Below are positions 40,887 through 49,904 of a stretch of DNA of 64,000 bases, piece by piece (the stretch's first letter is position 1; every line of letters starts with the position of its first letter). The notes under the pieces are model-generated. The model made no database searches. It was not told where the DNA came from and saw only the letters and a list, made by a program, of their open reading frames with translations. Location of the stretch: contig NC_015185.1 of NCBI RefSeq assembly GCF_000191045.1, positions 564,501 through 628,500 on the forward strand, read 5' to 3'. The DNA comes from Desulfurobacterium thermolithotrophum DSM 11699. Lineage in GTDB: Bacteria; Aquificota; Aquificia; Desulfurobacteriales; Desulfurobacteriaceae. Position numbers and translations under genes: made by a program.

Positions 40887-41492
40887 TTATTGCCTTTTGC
40901 CTATTTGAATTCTCAACATTTTCTCTACATATTTCCCAATAATATCAAACTCCAGATTGACAATATCACCTGGCTTTCTAAACTTCAGGGTTGTGTTCTT
41001 ATAGGTGTGAGGAATAACAGCAACTGAAAAAGTATCTGCAAAAAGAGTTGCTATTGTAAGACTTATTCCGTCAATTCCAATAGAACCTTTTTCTACAACT
41101 AAATGTCTGTATGCTGGTGGCAGTTTGAAAGAAAATAAAAATCCTGTTCCTTCTCTTTTTATCCCTACTACCTTTGTTATAGTGTCAACATGCCCCTGTA
41201 AGATATGTCCACCAAGACGATCAGAAAATCTTAAAGCTCTCTCAAGATTCACAAAATCGTTGGTTTTCAAGATTCCAATATTACTTCTTCTTAAAGTTTC
41301 AGCAGAAACATCAAAAGTAACAGAGTCTTTTTCAAAAGAAACAACAGTTAGGCAAACGCCATTAACAGAAATACTATCCCCGATTTTTATATCCTCTGTT
41401 ATCTTTTGACATCCGATCTTTAAAACAGCAGATTGAGAACTCTTTTTCAAGGAAAGAACTCTTCCTACTTCTTCCACTAAACCTGTAAACAT
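40887..41492 (-). CDS. ribE: Riboflavin synthase alpha subunit
   Basis: Dismutates two lumazines to riboflavin. The 201-residue protein starts MFTGLVEEVGRVLSL and has two similar lumazine-binding halves, each with a signature: ISVNGVCLTVVSF near 47 and IGIDGISLTIATL near 145, plus GHILQGHVDT near 97. ATG 41492 with GGAG at 41498-41501 is chosen over an upstream start inside the IS110 end. Its natural upstream region is interrupted by the IS110 element only about 14 bases before the ATG. Confidence 0.95.
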   Translation of the reverse strand: MFTGLVEEVGRVLSLKKSSQSAVLKIGCQKITEDIKIGDSISVNGVCLTVVSFEKDSVTFDVSAETLRRSNIGILKTNDFVNLERALRFSDRLGGHILQGHVDTITKVVGIKREGTGFLFSFKLPPAYRHLVVEKGSIGIDGISLTIATLFADTFSVAVIPHTYKNTTLKFRKPGDIVNLEFDIIGKYVEKMLRIQIGKRQ

Positions 41493-41512
41493 TTTTTCTC
41501 CTATGAAAGATG

Positions 41513-42613
41513 TCAACCCCCAACACAGAGGTTGCATTTATTTTCAACAAAATCCATAAATTGCCTTCTCTCTCTCAAAACTGCGAACATTACTTTAACC
41601 AATTTCCTCGCCGCAGCTATCAGCGCTTTCTTCTTCTCTAAACCTTTCTTAACTAACCCTTCGTAAAATCTTTTAACTGAATTGTCTAACTTGCTGTTCA
41701 ATAACGCTCTCGTAGCCTGGATAATCTTGTTCCTCGTTCTGCTGTCCCCTTTCTTTGTTATCCTTCCATTTCTAACTTCGTCTCCACTGCTATTAACACG
41801 AGGAACAAGTCCAAAATAAGCCGCTACCTTGTCTCCGTTTTCAAACCTCTCTTCGTTACATACGGCAGATATAAAGGCTATAGCTACTATATCTCCTACT
41901 CCAGGTATGCTTTTTAGAAGTTCTACTTTTCCCTTAAGCTCCTCATCTTCTCCTATAAAACTCTTGATATCTTCTTCTGTCTCTCTTATCTTATCTGTTA
42001 AGTATTCTATTGTTTCTATTTGCCTCCATATCGTTTCTCGTAATGACGGAGGCACTTTCTTCTTCGTTTCTTCCTTTATCCTTTCCATCCCTTTCTTCGT
42101 GGTGAGTTCTCTCTTGTTTGTCTTTATCCCATATTCAAGCAATAGGCTATGAAGTCTGTTAATTACCCCTTTTCTCATATCTACAAAGCTATCTCTCTCT
42201 TTCATCTTTATCCTTAGCTCTTTTTCTTTTCTCGTCGGGACGTAAACTGTCGGAAGTAAGCCCATTTCATAGTAAATGGCTATCGTTTCTGCATCTATCC
42301 TGTCGTTTTTAGCACTGTTAACACCTTTTAGAATGTTCTTAAATTTGTTAGTGTTAACGTAAGTTATTTCATCAACGCAGTTCCTTATCTCCTCCGTAAA
42401 AAATGTTACTCCTGTTAAGGTTTCTACCGCAACTTTTACTGAATATCCTTTTTTCCTAAAAGTTGTTAGGTGATTTTTAAATTTCTCTAACTCTTCTGCT
42501 TCGTACTTCTTGGTATTAAGTATCCCTGTCAGACAATCTAAATAAGCTGCTGTAAAGCTGTTTTTGTGGTAGTCCACTCCGACATACAGTGTTTTCTCTA
42601 CCTTCTCCTTCAT
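41513..42613 (-). CDS. IS110-family transposase/recombinase (DEDD)
   Basis: RNA-directed recombinase of 366 residues from ATG 42613, which has a GGGGG ribosome site. The RuvC-like DEDD domain shows YVGVDYHKNSF near 10, VAVETLTG near 60 and NDRIDAETIA near 105; a coiled coil follows, then the Transposase_20 domain with LLKSIPGVGDIVAIAF and the catalytic-Ser region NGRITKKGDSRTRNKI near 300. The reading frame stays open upstream to 42820, but that part is the structured leader, not protein. The stop codon lies in the element end. Confidence 0.92.
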   Translation of the reverse strand: MKEKVEKTLYVGVDYHKNSFTAAYLDCLTGILNTKKYEAEELEKFKNHLTTFRKKGYSVKVAVETLTGVTFFTEEIRNCVDEITYVNTNKFKNILKGVNSAKNDRIDAETIAIYYEMGLLPTVYVPTRKEKELRIKMKERDSFVDMRKGVINRLHSLLLEYGIKTNKRELTTKKGMERIKEETKKKVPPSLRETIWRQIETIEYLTDKIRETEEDIKSFIGEDEELKGKVELLKSIPGVGDIVAIAFISAVCNEERFENGDKVAAYFGLVPRVNSSGDEVRNGRITKKGDSRTRNKIIQATRALLNSKLDNSVKRFYEGLVKKGLEKKKALIAAARKLVKVMFAVLRERRQFMDFVENKCNLCVGG

Positions 42614-42639
42614 CTCTACCCCCTGATATGTTTTGTGTT

Positions 42640-42812
42640 TTGCAACCTCTGCTTCGGGACTATTCCCATACTCCAATACGGCGCTTCCCGCCACTATAAT
42701 TAGCCGGCAGGAGGCATCGGCTAATCTCCACGCACGGGGCTTATTCCCCAGGGAAAAATCCAGCCTCCTGCCTTTAAAGGTTGCCTCTTTACTATAGTCC
42801 CGAATTTCAGGG
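42640..42812 (-). ncRNA. Candidate bridge RNA of the IS110 element
   Basis: The 5' non-coding end of IS110-group elements encodes the bridge RNA that pairs with target and donor DNA. Here it can fold strongly: an outer 11-bp stem pairs TTCGGGACTAT (42804-42794) with ATAGTCCCGAA (42663-42653), and an inner 10-bp stem pairs GGCAGGAGGC (42772-42763) with GCCTCCTGCC (42715-42706). It is far more GC-rich than the host genes. Limits are approximate; a further GCAACCT/AGGTTGC pairing could form a pseudoknot. Confidence 0.6.
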
Positions 42813-42886
42813 GGTGACATCTTTTATATCATCTCCATTTTTGGTGTAGAATTTTTATTCAATTATACATAGGAGGAAGTAGGCTC

Positions 42887-43810
42887 TTGAGAATAGCTAC
42901 TGTTGATATCGGAACCAATTCAACAAGGCTTTTGATAGCAGATGTTAAAAATGGGAAAGTTGAACAAATTTTCAAGACAGGAAGAGTAACAAGACTTGGA
43001 GAGGGAGTAAAGAAAACAGGAAAACTATCAAAAGAAGGTATTGAAAGGACCATTGAGACACTTAAAGAGTTTAGAGAGCTGGCCGAGAAGCATAGTGTAG
43101 AAAAAATAATAGTTGTTACCACAGAAGCTGCAAGATTGGCAGAAAATGCAAAAGAATTCATATCAAAAGTGGAAGATCTGGGCTTAAAAATCGAAATTCT
43201 CTCAGACAGAGAGGAGGCTGAAGTTGTTTTCACTGCCAACGTTCTCCATTTTAACCCTTCAGGAAAGGCTATGACAGTCGACCTTGGAGGTGGAAGCACA
43301 GAAATCGTTTTCGGTAGTAAGAATAAAGTAGAGTATCTAAACAGTTTAAAATTTGGCGTTGTTTTCCTCCACGAAACCTTTATCAAGTCGGATCCCCCAG
43401 AAGAAAGTGAACTTAAAGAAGTGGAAACTTTTATAAGAAACGAACTGGTAAAAGTAAAAAAGGAAATTCCGCAAGAGAACTTCGTTGTCTATGCTGTCGG
43501 AGGAACCATAACTTCTGTTGTTGCAATGGAAGAACAGATGACAGTTTATAAGCCAGAGATTGTTCATGGATATGTTGTAACAGAGAATCTAATTAAAAAG
43601 TGGTATCAAAGGCTCTTCTCCATGACAATTGAAGAAAGGAAAAAAATAGTTGGGCTTGAAGAAAACAGAGCTGATGTGATAATTCCTGGACTTGCTTTTT
43701 TCTCTATCTTTTGTGAAGTCTTTAAGAAGGATAAATTGACGGTTAGTGAGTTAGGATTACTTTACGGATTAGCACTAAAGGAGGCAGTCAAATGTCATCA
43801 AAAAGGATAG
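42887..43810 (+). CDS. ppx: Ppx/GppA phosphatase
   Basis: Exopolyphosphatase or pppGpp phosphatase of the actin-like ATPase fold. The 307-residue protein is the short form with only the phosphatase domain: VDIGTNSTRLLIADV at the N-terminus, TTEAARLAENAKEF, the catalytic and phosphate-binding VDLGGGSTEIVF near 125 and VYAVGGTITSVVAM near 205. Start TTG 42887, fixed by AGGAGGA at 42871-42877. The end overlaps ugd by 19 bases. Confidence 0.92.
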   Translation: MRIATVDIGTNSTRLLIADVKNGKVEQIFKTGRVTRLGEGVKKTGKLSKEGIERTIETLKEFRELAEKHSVEKIIVVTTEAARLAENAKEFISKVEDLGLKIEILSDREEAEVVFTANVLHFNPSGKAMTVDLGGGSTEIVFGSKNKVEYLNSLKFGVVFLHETFIKSDPPEESELKEVETFIRNELVKVKKEIPQENFVVYAVGGTITSVVAMEEQMTVYKPEIVHGYVVTENLIKKWYQRLFSMTIEERKKIVGLEENRADVIIPGLAFFSIFCEVFKKDKLTVSELGLLYGLALKEAVKCHQKG

Positions 43811-45126
43811 CAGTAATAGGTACAGGGTACGTTGGTCTTGTATCCGGAGCTTGCTTTGCCTATTTGGGACACAAAGTTATTGGACTTGATATTGATGAGA
43901 AAAAGATAGAGCTATTAAGAAAGGGAGAAGTTCCAATATATGAACCAGGTCTTGATAGAATCTTAAGGAGAGCTCTGGAAAGGGGAAATATCGAATTCAC
44001 AACTGATTATGAATATGCCGTTAAAAACTCCGACTTTATCTTTATAGCTGTTGGGACTCCTTCAAAAGAAGATGGTTCAGCAGATTTGTCGTACGTTGAA
44101 AGTGCCTATAAAAGCATAGCTGAATATATAGGAAATGAAGATTTCAAGATCATTGTAAACAAATCAACAGTTCCTGTTGGAACAGGAAGATGGGCAAAAG
44201 AATTTATAAAATCTCTTCTTGAAAAAAGAGGAATAAAAAATCCTGAAGAAAGATTTGAAATTGTTTCAAATCCTGAATTCTTAAGAGAAGGGAAAGCTGT
44301 AGAAGATTTTATGAAACCAGATAGAGTAGTTGTTGGAGCAGACAATAGAGATATAGCTGGAATGGTTGCTTCTTTATATGAAAAACTTCAACCTGCAATG
44401 CTTATAACAGATCTTCCAACTGCAGAAATGATTAAGTATGCTTCAAACTCCTTTCTTGCTACTAAGATTTCATTCATTAACGAAATAGCAAACATCTGCG
44501 AAAAATTGGGAGCAGACGTAACGGTTGTAGCAAGAGGTATGGGTCTTGACCATAGGATAAGCCCTTACTTTTTAAATGCAGGTTGTGGTTTTGGAGGAAG
44601 TTGTTTTCCTAAGGATGTAAAGGCTTTAATTCATACTGCTAAGTCTGTAGGTGAGGAACCAAAACTTTTATCTTCTGTCATGAAGGTGAATGAGAAGCAA
44701 AAGCTAAGACCTATAGAAAAACTTTTAAAGCATATTCCTGAGTTAAAAGATAAAACTATTGCAGTTTGGGGACTTGCATTTAAACCAGAGACTGATGATA
44801 TGAGAGAAGCTCCGTCTATACCACTAGTTAGAAAACTTCTTAGTTTGGGAGCAAAGGTAAAAGCATATGATCCTGTAGCAATGGAAAACGCAAAAAAAGT
44901 ATTTAAAGAAGAAATAAAAACTTTTGGAGAAAAACTATTATTTGTTGACGATAAGTATGAAGCACTGGAAGGAGCAGATGCTCTCATTCTCATAACAGAA
45001 TGGAATGAATTTAAGGAAGTAGAATTTGATAAACTTAAAGGAAAAGTTATTATTGACGGCAGGAATATTTGGGAACCTTCTGTAATGAGACAGTTTTGTG
45101 TCTATGAGAGTATAGGGAGAGTGTAA
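43792..45126 (+). CDS. ugd: UDP-glucose 6-dehydrogenase family protein
   Basis: Oxidises UDP-glucose (or a related UDP-sugar) twice with NAD to the uronate used in surface polysaccharides. The 444 residues have the N-terminal Rossmann motif GTGYVGLVSGACFAYLGHKV, VGTPSKEDGSADLS, NPEFLREGKAVEDF, and catalytic Cys in GCGFGGSCFPKDVKAL near 262, followed by a C-terminal Rossmann domain. The substrate is inferred by motif similarity; UDP-sugars other than glucose remain possible. Confidence 0.93.
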   Translation: MSSKRIAVIGTGYVGLVSGACFAYLGHKVIGLDIDEKKIELLRKGEVPIYEPGLDRILRRALERGNIEFTTDYEYAVKNSDFIFIAVGTPSKEDGSADLSYVESAYKSIAEYIGNEDFKIIVNKSTVPVGTGRWAKEFIKSLLEKRGIKNPEERFEIVSNPEFLREGKAVEDFMKPDRVVVGADNRDIAGMVASLYEKLQPAMLITDLPTAEMIKYASNSFLATKISFINEIANICEKLGADVTVVARGMGLDHRISPYFLNAGCGFGGSCFPKDVKALIHTAKSVGEEPKLLSSVMKVNEKQKLRPIEKLLKHIPELKDKTIAVWGLAFKPETDDMREAPSIPLVRKLLSLGAKVKAYDPVAMENAKKVFKEEIKTFGEKLLFVDDKYEALEGADALILITEWNEFKEVEFDKLKGKVIIDGRNIWEPSVMRQFCVYESIGRV

Positions 45127-45749
45127 TGAACATTACCAGCAAAAGAGAAACGCTAAAAAAACTTTATTCGCCGTTTGGTTGGGTTTTAGCAAAGGCAAAC
45201 ATCTCTCCAAATTTTATTACTTTGAGTGCAGTTATTACGGGAACTATTGCTGCTATACTTTACTTTTTAGGTCATCCGGTTATTGGAGCATTTATGCTTT
45301 TCACTTCTGGAATTCTTGACTTATGTGACGGTTATGTTGCAGTTAGTAATAGAAAAGCTACAAAATTTGGAGCTGTTTTTGATTGGTTGGCAGATAAGTG
45401 GGTAGATGGCTTTGTGCTCGGAGCAGTAGCATTAAAATATGCTAATGAGTGGGTAGCTCTTTTGGCGGTTGTTTCTACTATGCTTCACACATTTATAAAA
45501 CCTGTTGTATATGCAGAAATTGGTTATAAAGAGAGAACTACCGGAAAGATTAAAGATCCTCTTGAAAATACGGGTTTTTTTGGCAGACCTGAGACCTTTT
45601 TAGTCTTGTTTACTTCGTCAATCATATATCCTTTTTATTCAAAAAGCTTAACCTACGGAATAGAATTTATAGCTGTTATGTCCCTACTTTCTCTGCTTCA
45701 TAGAGTTTTTTATCTATACAAGCACTACGGTAAAGAGTACGAGGAGTAA
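45126..45749 (+). CDS. CDP-alcohol phosphatidyltransferase family protein
   Basis: Membrane enzyme joining a CDP-lipid to an alcohol. The 207-residue protein has several membrane helices and the family signature around residues 62-85: DLCDGYVAVSNRKATKFGAV followed by FDWLADKW. The four Asp and two Gly positions of DxxDGxxAR(x)8GxxxDxxxD are kept, but the Arg is Val (AVS). Which lipid is made cannot be told; archaetidylinositol-phosphate-like and PgsA-like relatives are both plausible. The ATG overlaps the ugd stop by one base. Confidence 0.85.
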   Translation: MNITSKRETLKKLYSPFGWVLAKANISPNFITLSAVITGTIAAILYFLGHPVIGAFMLFTSGILDLCDGYVAVSNRKATKFGAVFDWLADKWVDGFVLGAVALKYANEWVALLAVVSTMLHTFIKPVVYAEIGYKERTTGKIKDPLENTGFFGRPETFLVLFTSSIIYPFYSKSLTYGIEFIAVMSLLSLLHRVFYLYKHYGKEYEE

Positions 45750-45751
45750 AG

Positions 45752-46414
45752 ATGGAAAGACCTTATGTAATTATAGTTTCAGAAGTAACTATTGACGGAA
45801 AATTAACTCTTGCAAAAGGTGTCTCGAGTAAAGAAATAATGAAGCTGATGGATGAGGAAGCTAATAAGTACTTACATCAGATAAGAGCTGAATGTGATGG
45901 AATTATGGTTGGAGCAAATACCATAAGGATTGATAACCCAAACCTTACGGTAAGATATGTTAAAGGAAAAAATCCTACCAGAATTATTCCAGTATCAACT
46001 GGAGATATACCTCTTGATGCTAATATCTTAAACACAGAAGTAGCTCCTACTGTTATTGCTGTTTCAAAAAAAGCTCCAGCCGAGAAGATAGAAAAGTTAA
46101 AAGAAAAAGGAGTTCAGGTTATTGTTGCAGGCAACGAAAAAGTTGATTTTGCAGAGCTCTTTTCTAAGTTATATGAAATGGGAATTAGAAAACTCATGGT
46201 AGAAGGTGGAAGCAAAGTTAACTGGGAGCTTATAAAAAACGATCTTATTGATGAAATAAGATTAATACATCTTCCTGTAGTAGTTGGTGGAGATGATGTT
46301 CCATCTCTTGTATCAGGAGAAGGTTTTAAGACTCTTGATGCAGTTAAAAGGTTTGAAATCAAAAAGGTCTTTAAGTGCGGGAATCAAATCGTAACAGAAT
46401 ACGGAAGAAAGTAA
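45752..46414 (+). CDS. RibD C-terminal domain reductase (RIB7/archaeal type)
   Basis: A stand-alone pyrimidine reductase of riboflavin synthesis, reducing the ribosylamino-pyrimidine phosphate with NADPH. The 220 residues begin RPYVIIVSEVTIDGKLTL, with GIMVGANTIRIDNPNLTVRY and RKLMVEGGSKVNWELI, the signatures of the dihydrofolate-reductase-like RibD_C domain. The deaminase half of bacterial RibD is absent, as in archaea and fungi. ribE lies 5 kb upstream. It sits 2 bases after the phosphatidyltransferase gene. Confidence 0.88.
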   Translation: MERPYVIIVSEVTIDGKLTLAKGVSSKEIMKLMDEEANKYLHQIRAECDGIMVGANTIRIDNPNLTVRYVKGKNPTRIIPVSTGDIPLDANILNTEVAPTVIAVSKKAPAEKIEKLKEKGVQVIVAGNEKVDFAELFSKLYEMGIRKLMVEGGSKVNWELIKNDLIDEIRLIHLPVVVGGDDVPSLVSGEGFKTLDAVKRFEIKKVFKCGNQIVTEYGRK

Positions 46415-46423
46415 GAAGATCCA

Positions 46424-47413
46424 ATGTTTAAATATATTCTGAAACGCCTTCTTCAAATGATTCCTATTGTTGTTGGAATGACATTTGTTTCTTTTTTCAT
46501 TATTAAATTTGCTCCCGGGGACTTTTTTACACAATTAGAAATGAATCCTTCTATATCGAAAGAAACAATTAAGGAGCTCCGAAAGCTTTACGGTCTCGAT
46601 CAAAACATCGTTATCCAGTACTTTCACTGGCTCTGGAACGCACTCCACTTCCATCTAGGTTACTCATTTGCCTATCACAAACCTGTAACAGAACTGATAG
46701 GAGAAAGATTACTAAACACATTAGAACTTACAGTTTCTTCTTTTATCCTTTCGTGGCTTATATCAGTTCCTTTGGGAATAATTGCTGGTGTCTACAATGG
46801 AAAACTTCTTGACAGAATAATTTCTTTTTTCTCTTTCTTTGGAATCTCTATTCCCAACTTCTTCTTAGCGTTTATTCTGATGTATATGGCAGCAAAAACG
46901 GGAATTTTTCCAATTGGTGGAGTGGTTTCGCAAAACTACGAAGAACTCTCTTTTATCGGAAAAATTGCTGACCGGCTTTGGCATATGGCAATTCCATTAA
47001 CTGTTCTTGTTATTGGAAGCATAGCAGGACTTTTGAGACTTGTTAGAAGTACAATTATTGATGAGCTTAATAAGGACTATGTAAAAGTAGCAATAGCAAA
47101 AGGATTACCTTATAAAATAGTTGTAATAAAACATGCTTTTAGAAATGCTCTAAATCCATTTTTGACTCTCATCGGTTTTGATATTGCTGGACTTCTTTCT
47201 GGAGCTGCCCTTATTGAGATAATAACTGCGTGGCCGGGCTTAGGAAGATTAATGTTTGATGCGGTTATGTCTCAAGATCTTTTTCTTGTTATGGGGTCTC
47301 TTTATATTGGAGGTATAATGTTGGTTCTTGGAAATCTTATAGCAGATATACTTCTTGCAATTAATGATCCAAGAATAAGAGAAAAAGAGGTAGAAGGAAA
47401 AATTGGTAGATAA
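46424..47413 (+). CDS. ABC transporter permease, DppB/OppB type
   Basis: Inner-membrane permease for peptides or nickel. The 329-residue protein has six helices, the N-terminal RLLQMIPIVVGMTFVSFFI pattern of DppB-like proteins and the EAA loop (VAIAKGLPYKIVVIKHAFRNALNPFLT near 225). The binding protein and ATPases are not adjacent, so substrate is unknown. It overlaps the second permease gene by 11 bases. Confidence 0.92.
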   Translation: MFKYILKRLLQMIPIVVGMTFVSFFIIKFAPGDFFTQLEMNPSISKETIKELRKLYGLDQNIVIQYFHWLWNALHFHLGYSFAYHKPVTELIGERLLNTLELTVSSFILSWLISVPLGIIAGVYNGKLLDRIISFFSFFGISIPNFFLAFILMYMAAKTGIFPIGGVVSQNYEELSFIGKIADRLWHMAIPLTVLVIGSIAGLLRLVRSTIIDELNKDYVKVAIAKGLPYKIVVIKHAFRNALNPFLTLIGFDIAGLLSGAALIEIITAWPGLGRLMFDAVMSQDLFLVMGSLYIGGIMLVLGNLIADILLAINDPRIREKEVEGKIGR

Positions 47414-48470
47414 GTTAGTACTCTTTCTAGAAGGCCTTTATACAAAAAATAAGTTAGCAGCTTTTTCTTTTACCTTAATTTTCTTTCTTTACTTTGTAGC
47501 TCTCTTTGCAGATTTCTTAGCTCCTTATCCTTATGATGTTCAATTTAGACACAATCCTTATCACCCTCCTACTCCTATTCACTTTTTTGACAAAGAAGGA
47601 AAGTTTCACTTGAGACCTTTTGTTTACGGTCATAAACTCGTTGATCCTGTAACGAAAACTTATGAAACTGATTATTCAAAGATTTATCCAGTTGAGTTTT
47701 TTGTTAGAGGCCATACTCACTATCTTTTAGGACTTATAAAAACAGACATCCATTTTTTTGGTGTTAAAAACGGTCATATTTTCCTTTTTGGAACAGATAG
47801 ATTAGGTAGAGACATTTTTTCAAGACTTCTTTACGGAACGAGAATATCTTTAACAATTGGACTTATTGGGGTTTTAATCTCTTTCTCCATAGGAATCTTA
47901 ATTGGTTCAATTGCAGGCTATTTTGGAGGTGTTGTAGATAGTGTATTAATGAGACTTATAGAGATTCTCATGGCGTTTCCTGCCTTTTATCTCATGCTTG
48001 CTCTTAGATCAATGTTTCCTGTTGATATGCCAAGTGTTTTGGTCTTTATTATAATCGTTGCAATTTTATCTCTTATAGGTTGGACAGGGCTTTCACGGGT
48101 TATAAGAGGAATGGTTTTATCTATAAGAGAATTAGAGTTTGTAAAGGCAGCTAAAGTTCTTGGAGGAAGTCATTTTTACATAATACTTAAGCATATTATT
48201 CCAAATACTCTTTCTTATGTTATTATTGCAGCAACTCTTACTATTCCTGGTTATATTCTTGGTGAATCTGCTCTTAGCTTAATAGGATTAGGAATTCAAG
48301 AGCCCTATCCATCGTGGGGTAATATGCTTTCAGAGGCAAGTAACGTTCATACTCTTTCTGCTTATCCTTGGGTGCTTTCCCCAGGGTTTGCAATTTTTAT
48401 CGTTATAATGGCATTTAATTTTCTTGGAGATGGATTAAGAGATTATTTTGATGTAAAGATGGAGAGGTAA
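47403..48470 (+). CDS. ABC transporter permease, DppC/OppC type
   Basis: The second permease of the pair, 355 residues. The N-terminal helix is followed by a long periplasmic segment (residues 40-125) rich in His and Tyr, then [21 protein letters not shown] typical of OppC, five helices and the EAA loop ([24 protein letters not shown]). The periplasmic insert is longer than in most DppC proteins. Start TTG 47403 inside the upstream gene. No ATPase or substrate-binding gene follows; mraY is next. Confidence 0.9.
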   Translation: MVDKLVLFLEGLYTKNKLAAFSFTLIFFLYFVALFADFLAPYPYDVQFRHNPYHPPTPIHFFDKEGKFHLRPFVYGHKLVDPVTKTYETDYSKIYPVEFFVRGHTHYLLGLIKTDIHFFGVKNGHIFLFGTDRLGRDIFSRLLYGTRISLTIGLIGVLISFSIGILIGSIAGYFGGVVDSVLMRLIEILMAFPAFYLMLALRSMFPVDMPSVLVFIIIVAILSLIGWTGLSRVIRGMVLSIRELEFVKAAKVLGGSHFYIILKHIIPNTLSYVIIAATLTIPGYILGESALSLIGLGIQEPYPSWGNMLSEASNVHTLSAYPWVLSPGFAIFIVIMAFNFLGDGLRDYFDVKMER

Positions 48471-48474
48471 AAAA

Positions 48475-49551
48475 ATGCTTTACCTTATTTTTTACCAGTT
48501 ATTAGGAATAATACTCTTTAAATACATAACTTTTAGAAGTATTTATGCTGCAATTACAGCTATGACTTTAGGATTTCTTCTTTATCCCTATTTTGAAAGA
48601 AAACTAAAAAGTCTTCAGTTTAAACAGACAATAAAGGAATACCTTCCTGAAACTCACAAGAAGAAAAAAGTTCCTACTATGGGAGGCCTTCTCATAATTA
48701 CTGTACTCGTTCTTACGGTACTTTTATGGAATAATCTTTCTAATCCTTTTATTTGGTTGTGCCTTTTAGCCGTTGTGGGATTTGGAATAATAGGATTCGT
48801 AGATGATTACATAAAGGCAAGACTAAAAAATCCTGAAGGGCTTTCAGAAAAAAGGAAGTTTTTATCTCAAGTTGCTATAGCAACTGTTATAGCAGTAGTT
48901 TTATTTGAATTAGGATTTTCTACAGAGCTCTATTTTCCTATTTTTAAAAATCTTCACATAGATCTTGGATATTTCTTTATTCCTTGGGTAGTATTTATAA
49001 TCGTGGGCGCTTCAAACGCTGTTAACCTTACAGATGGACTTGATGGTCTTGCAATAGGGCCTGTCATAACAACTAGTTTTGTTTTTTTAGTCTTTTCTTA
49101 CATTGCTGGAAACGTAAAACTTGCCACTTACCTTAATCTTCCTTATGTACCTGGAGCTGGTGAATTAGCAATTGTTTGTGCTGCCATTATTGGAGCTTCC
49201 TTAGTATTCTTATGGTTTAATACATATCCTGCAGAAGTTTTTATGGGAGATGTCGGTTCTCTTTCGCTCGGAGCTCTTCTTGGAACAATAGCGATAATTA
49301 CAAAAGAAGAGTTCATTCTTGCTATAGCTGGAGGTGTATTCGTTTTAGAAACTCTTTCAGTAATTGTTCAGAGATACTACTTTAAATACACTAAGAAAAA
49401 GTATGGAGAAGGAAAAAGAATATTTAAAATGGCACCACTTCACCACCACTTTGAAAAAAAAGGATGGGAAGAACCCAAAATAACAGTTAGATTTTGGATC
49501 ATTTCAATAATTCTTGCACTAATTGCTTTGAGTTTATTAAAGATTAGATAG
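48475..49551 (+). CDS. mraY: Phospho-MurNAc-pentapeptide translocase
   Basis: Forms lipid I of peptidoglycan synthesis at the cytoplasmic membrane face. The 358 residues have ten or so helices and the signatures [10 protein letters not shown] near 62, [10 protein letters not shown] with catalytic Asp pair near 118, [17 protein letters not shown] near 180, and [17 protein letters not shown] near 320. It is separated from the rest of the mur cluster here. Its stop directly abuts the stop of the convergent ArsR-type gene with no spacer. Confidence 0.96.
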   Translation: MLYLIFYQLLGIILFKYITFRSIYAAITAMTLGFLLYPYFERKLKSLQFKQTIKEYLPETHKKKKVPTMGGLLIITVLVLTVLLWNNLSNPFIWLCLLAVVGFGIIGFVDDYIKARLKNPEGLSEKRKFLSQVAIATVIAVVLFELGFSTELYFPIFKNLHIDLGYFFIPWVVFIIVGASNAVNLTDGLDGLAIGPVITTSFVFLVFSYIAGNVKLATYLNLPYVPGAGELAIVCAAIIGASLVFLWFNTYPAEVFMGDVGSLSLGALLGTIAIITKEEFILAIAGGVFVLETLSVIVQRYYFKYTKKKYGEGKRIFKMAPLHHHFEKKGWEEPKITVRFWIISIILALIALSLLKIR

Positions 49552-49848
49552 TTACACTTTAATTCCAGCTGCTTTAAGAATGTCTAAAATAGTTTTATCC
49601 TTTAATTGGCAAGGAGATTTGACATTGAACTTATCTACTCTCTCAATAATTCCCATTTCCTTAAGAACCGAGGCATGCTGTGAAAGAAGAGGCTGAGGAA
49701 CACCAAGTAATGCTCTTATTTCCTTAGGTTTTTTAGGACCATCAGCAAGAGCTACTATTATTCCTATTCTTATAGGATTTGATAGAATTTCAAAACGCTT
49801 AGCATATTCGGTATATTTCTTATAATGTTTTCCACACTTGTTATCCAT
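49552..49848 (-). CDS. ArsR-type winged-helix transcriptional regulator
   Basis: A 98-residue protein with a winged helix at residues 18-80: RFEILSNPIRIGIIVALADG, KPKEIRALLGVPQPLLSQHA (recognition helix) and VLKEMGIIERVDKFNVKSP. Cys residues occur at position 5 and near 82 (SPCQL), but not as the classic ELCVCDL metal site, so the effector is unknown. Its start is 56 bases from the divergent cysE start, so autoregulation or cysE control is possible. Confidence 0.82.
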   Translation of the reverse strand: MDNKCGKHYKKYTEYAKRFEILSNPIRIGIIVALADGPKKPKEIRALLGVPQPLLSQHASVLKEMGIIERVDKFNVKSPCQLKDKTILDILKAAGIKV

Positions 49849-49904
49849 GCAAATCTCCTCCCGTTTGGCAGACGATATTTTAACATTTAAAGACAGGAGA
49901 AGGA

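Larger units (their letters stand above)
41506..42824 (-). mobile_element. IS110-family insertion sequence
   Basis: A 1.3-kb element between ribE and ppx containing one DEDD transposase and a non-coding 5' region of about 200 bases. The ends are related as inverted copies: AAAGATGTCAACCCCC at 41506-41521 and, on the other strand, AAAGATGTCACCCCC at 42824-42810. Such terminal inversion is unusual for IS110 elements, whose limits are normally short direct cores, so the exact ends are uncertain by several bases. Confidence 0.8.

Noticed and set aside
42614-42820. N-terminal extension of the IS110 transposase of about 69 residues
   Set aside because: The frame is open, but the sequence forms strong stems, the residues do not match the family, and ATG 42613 has its own ribosome site.
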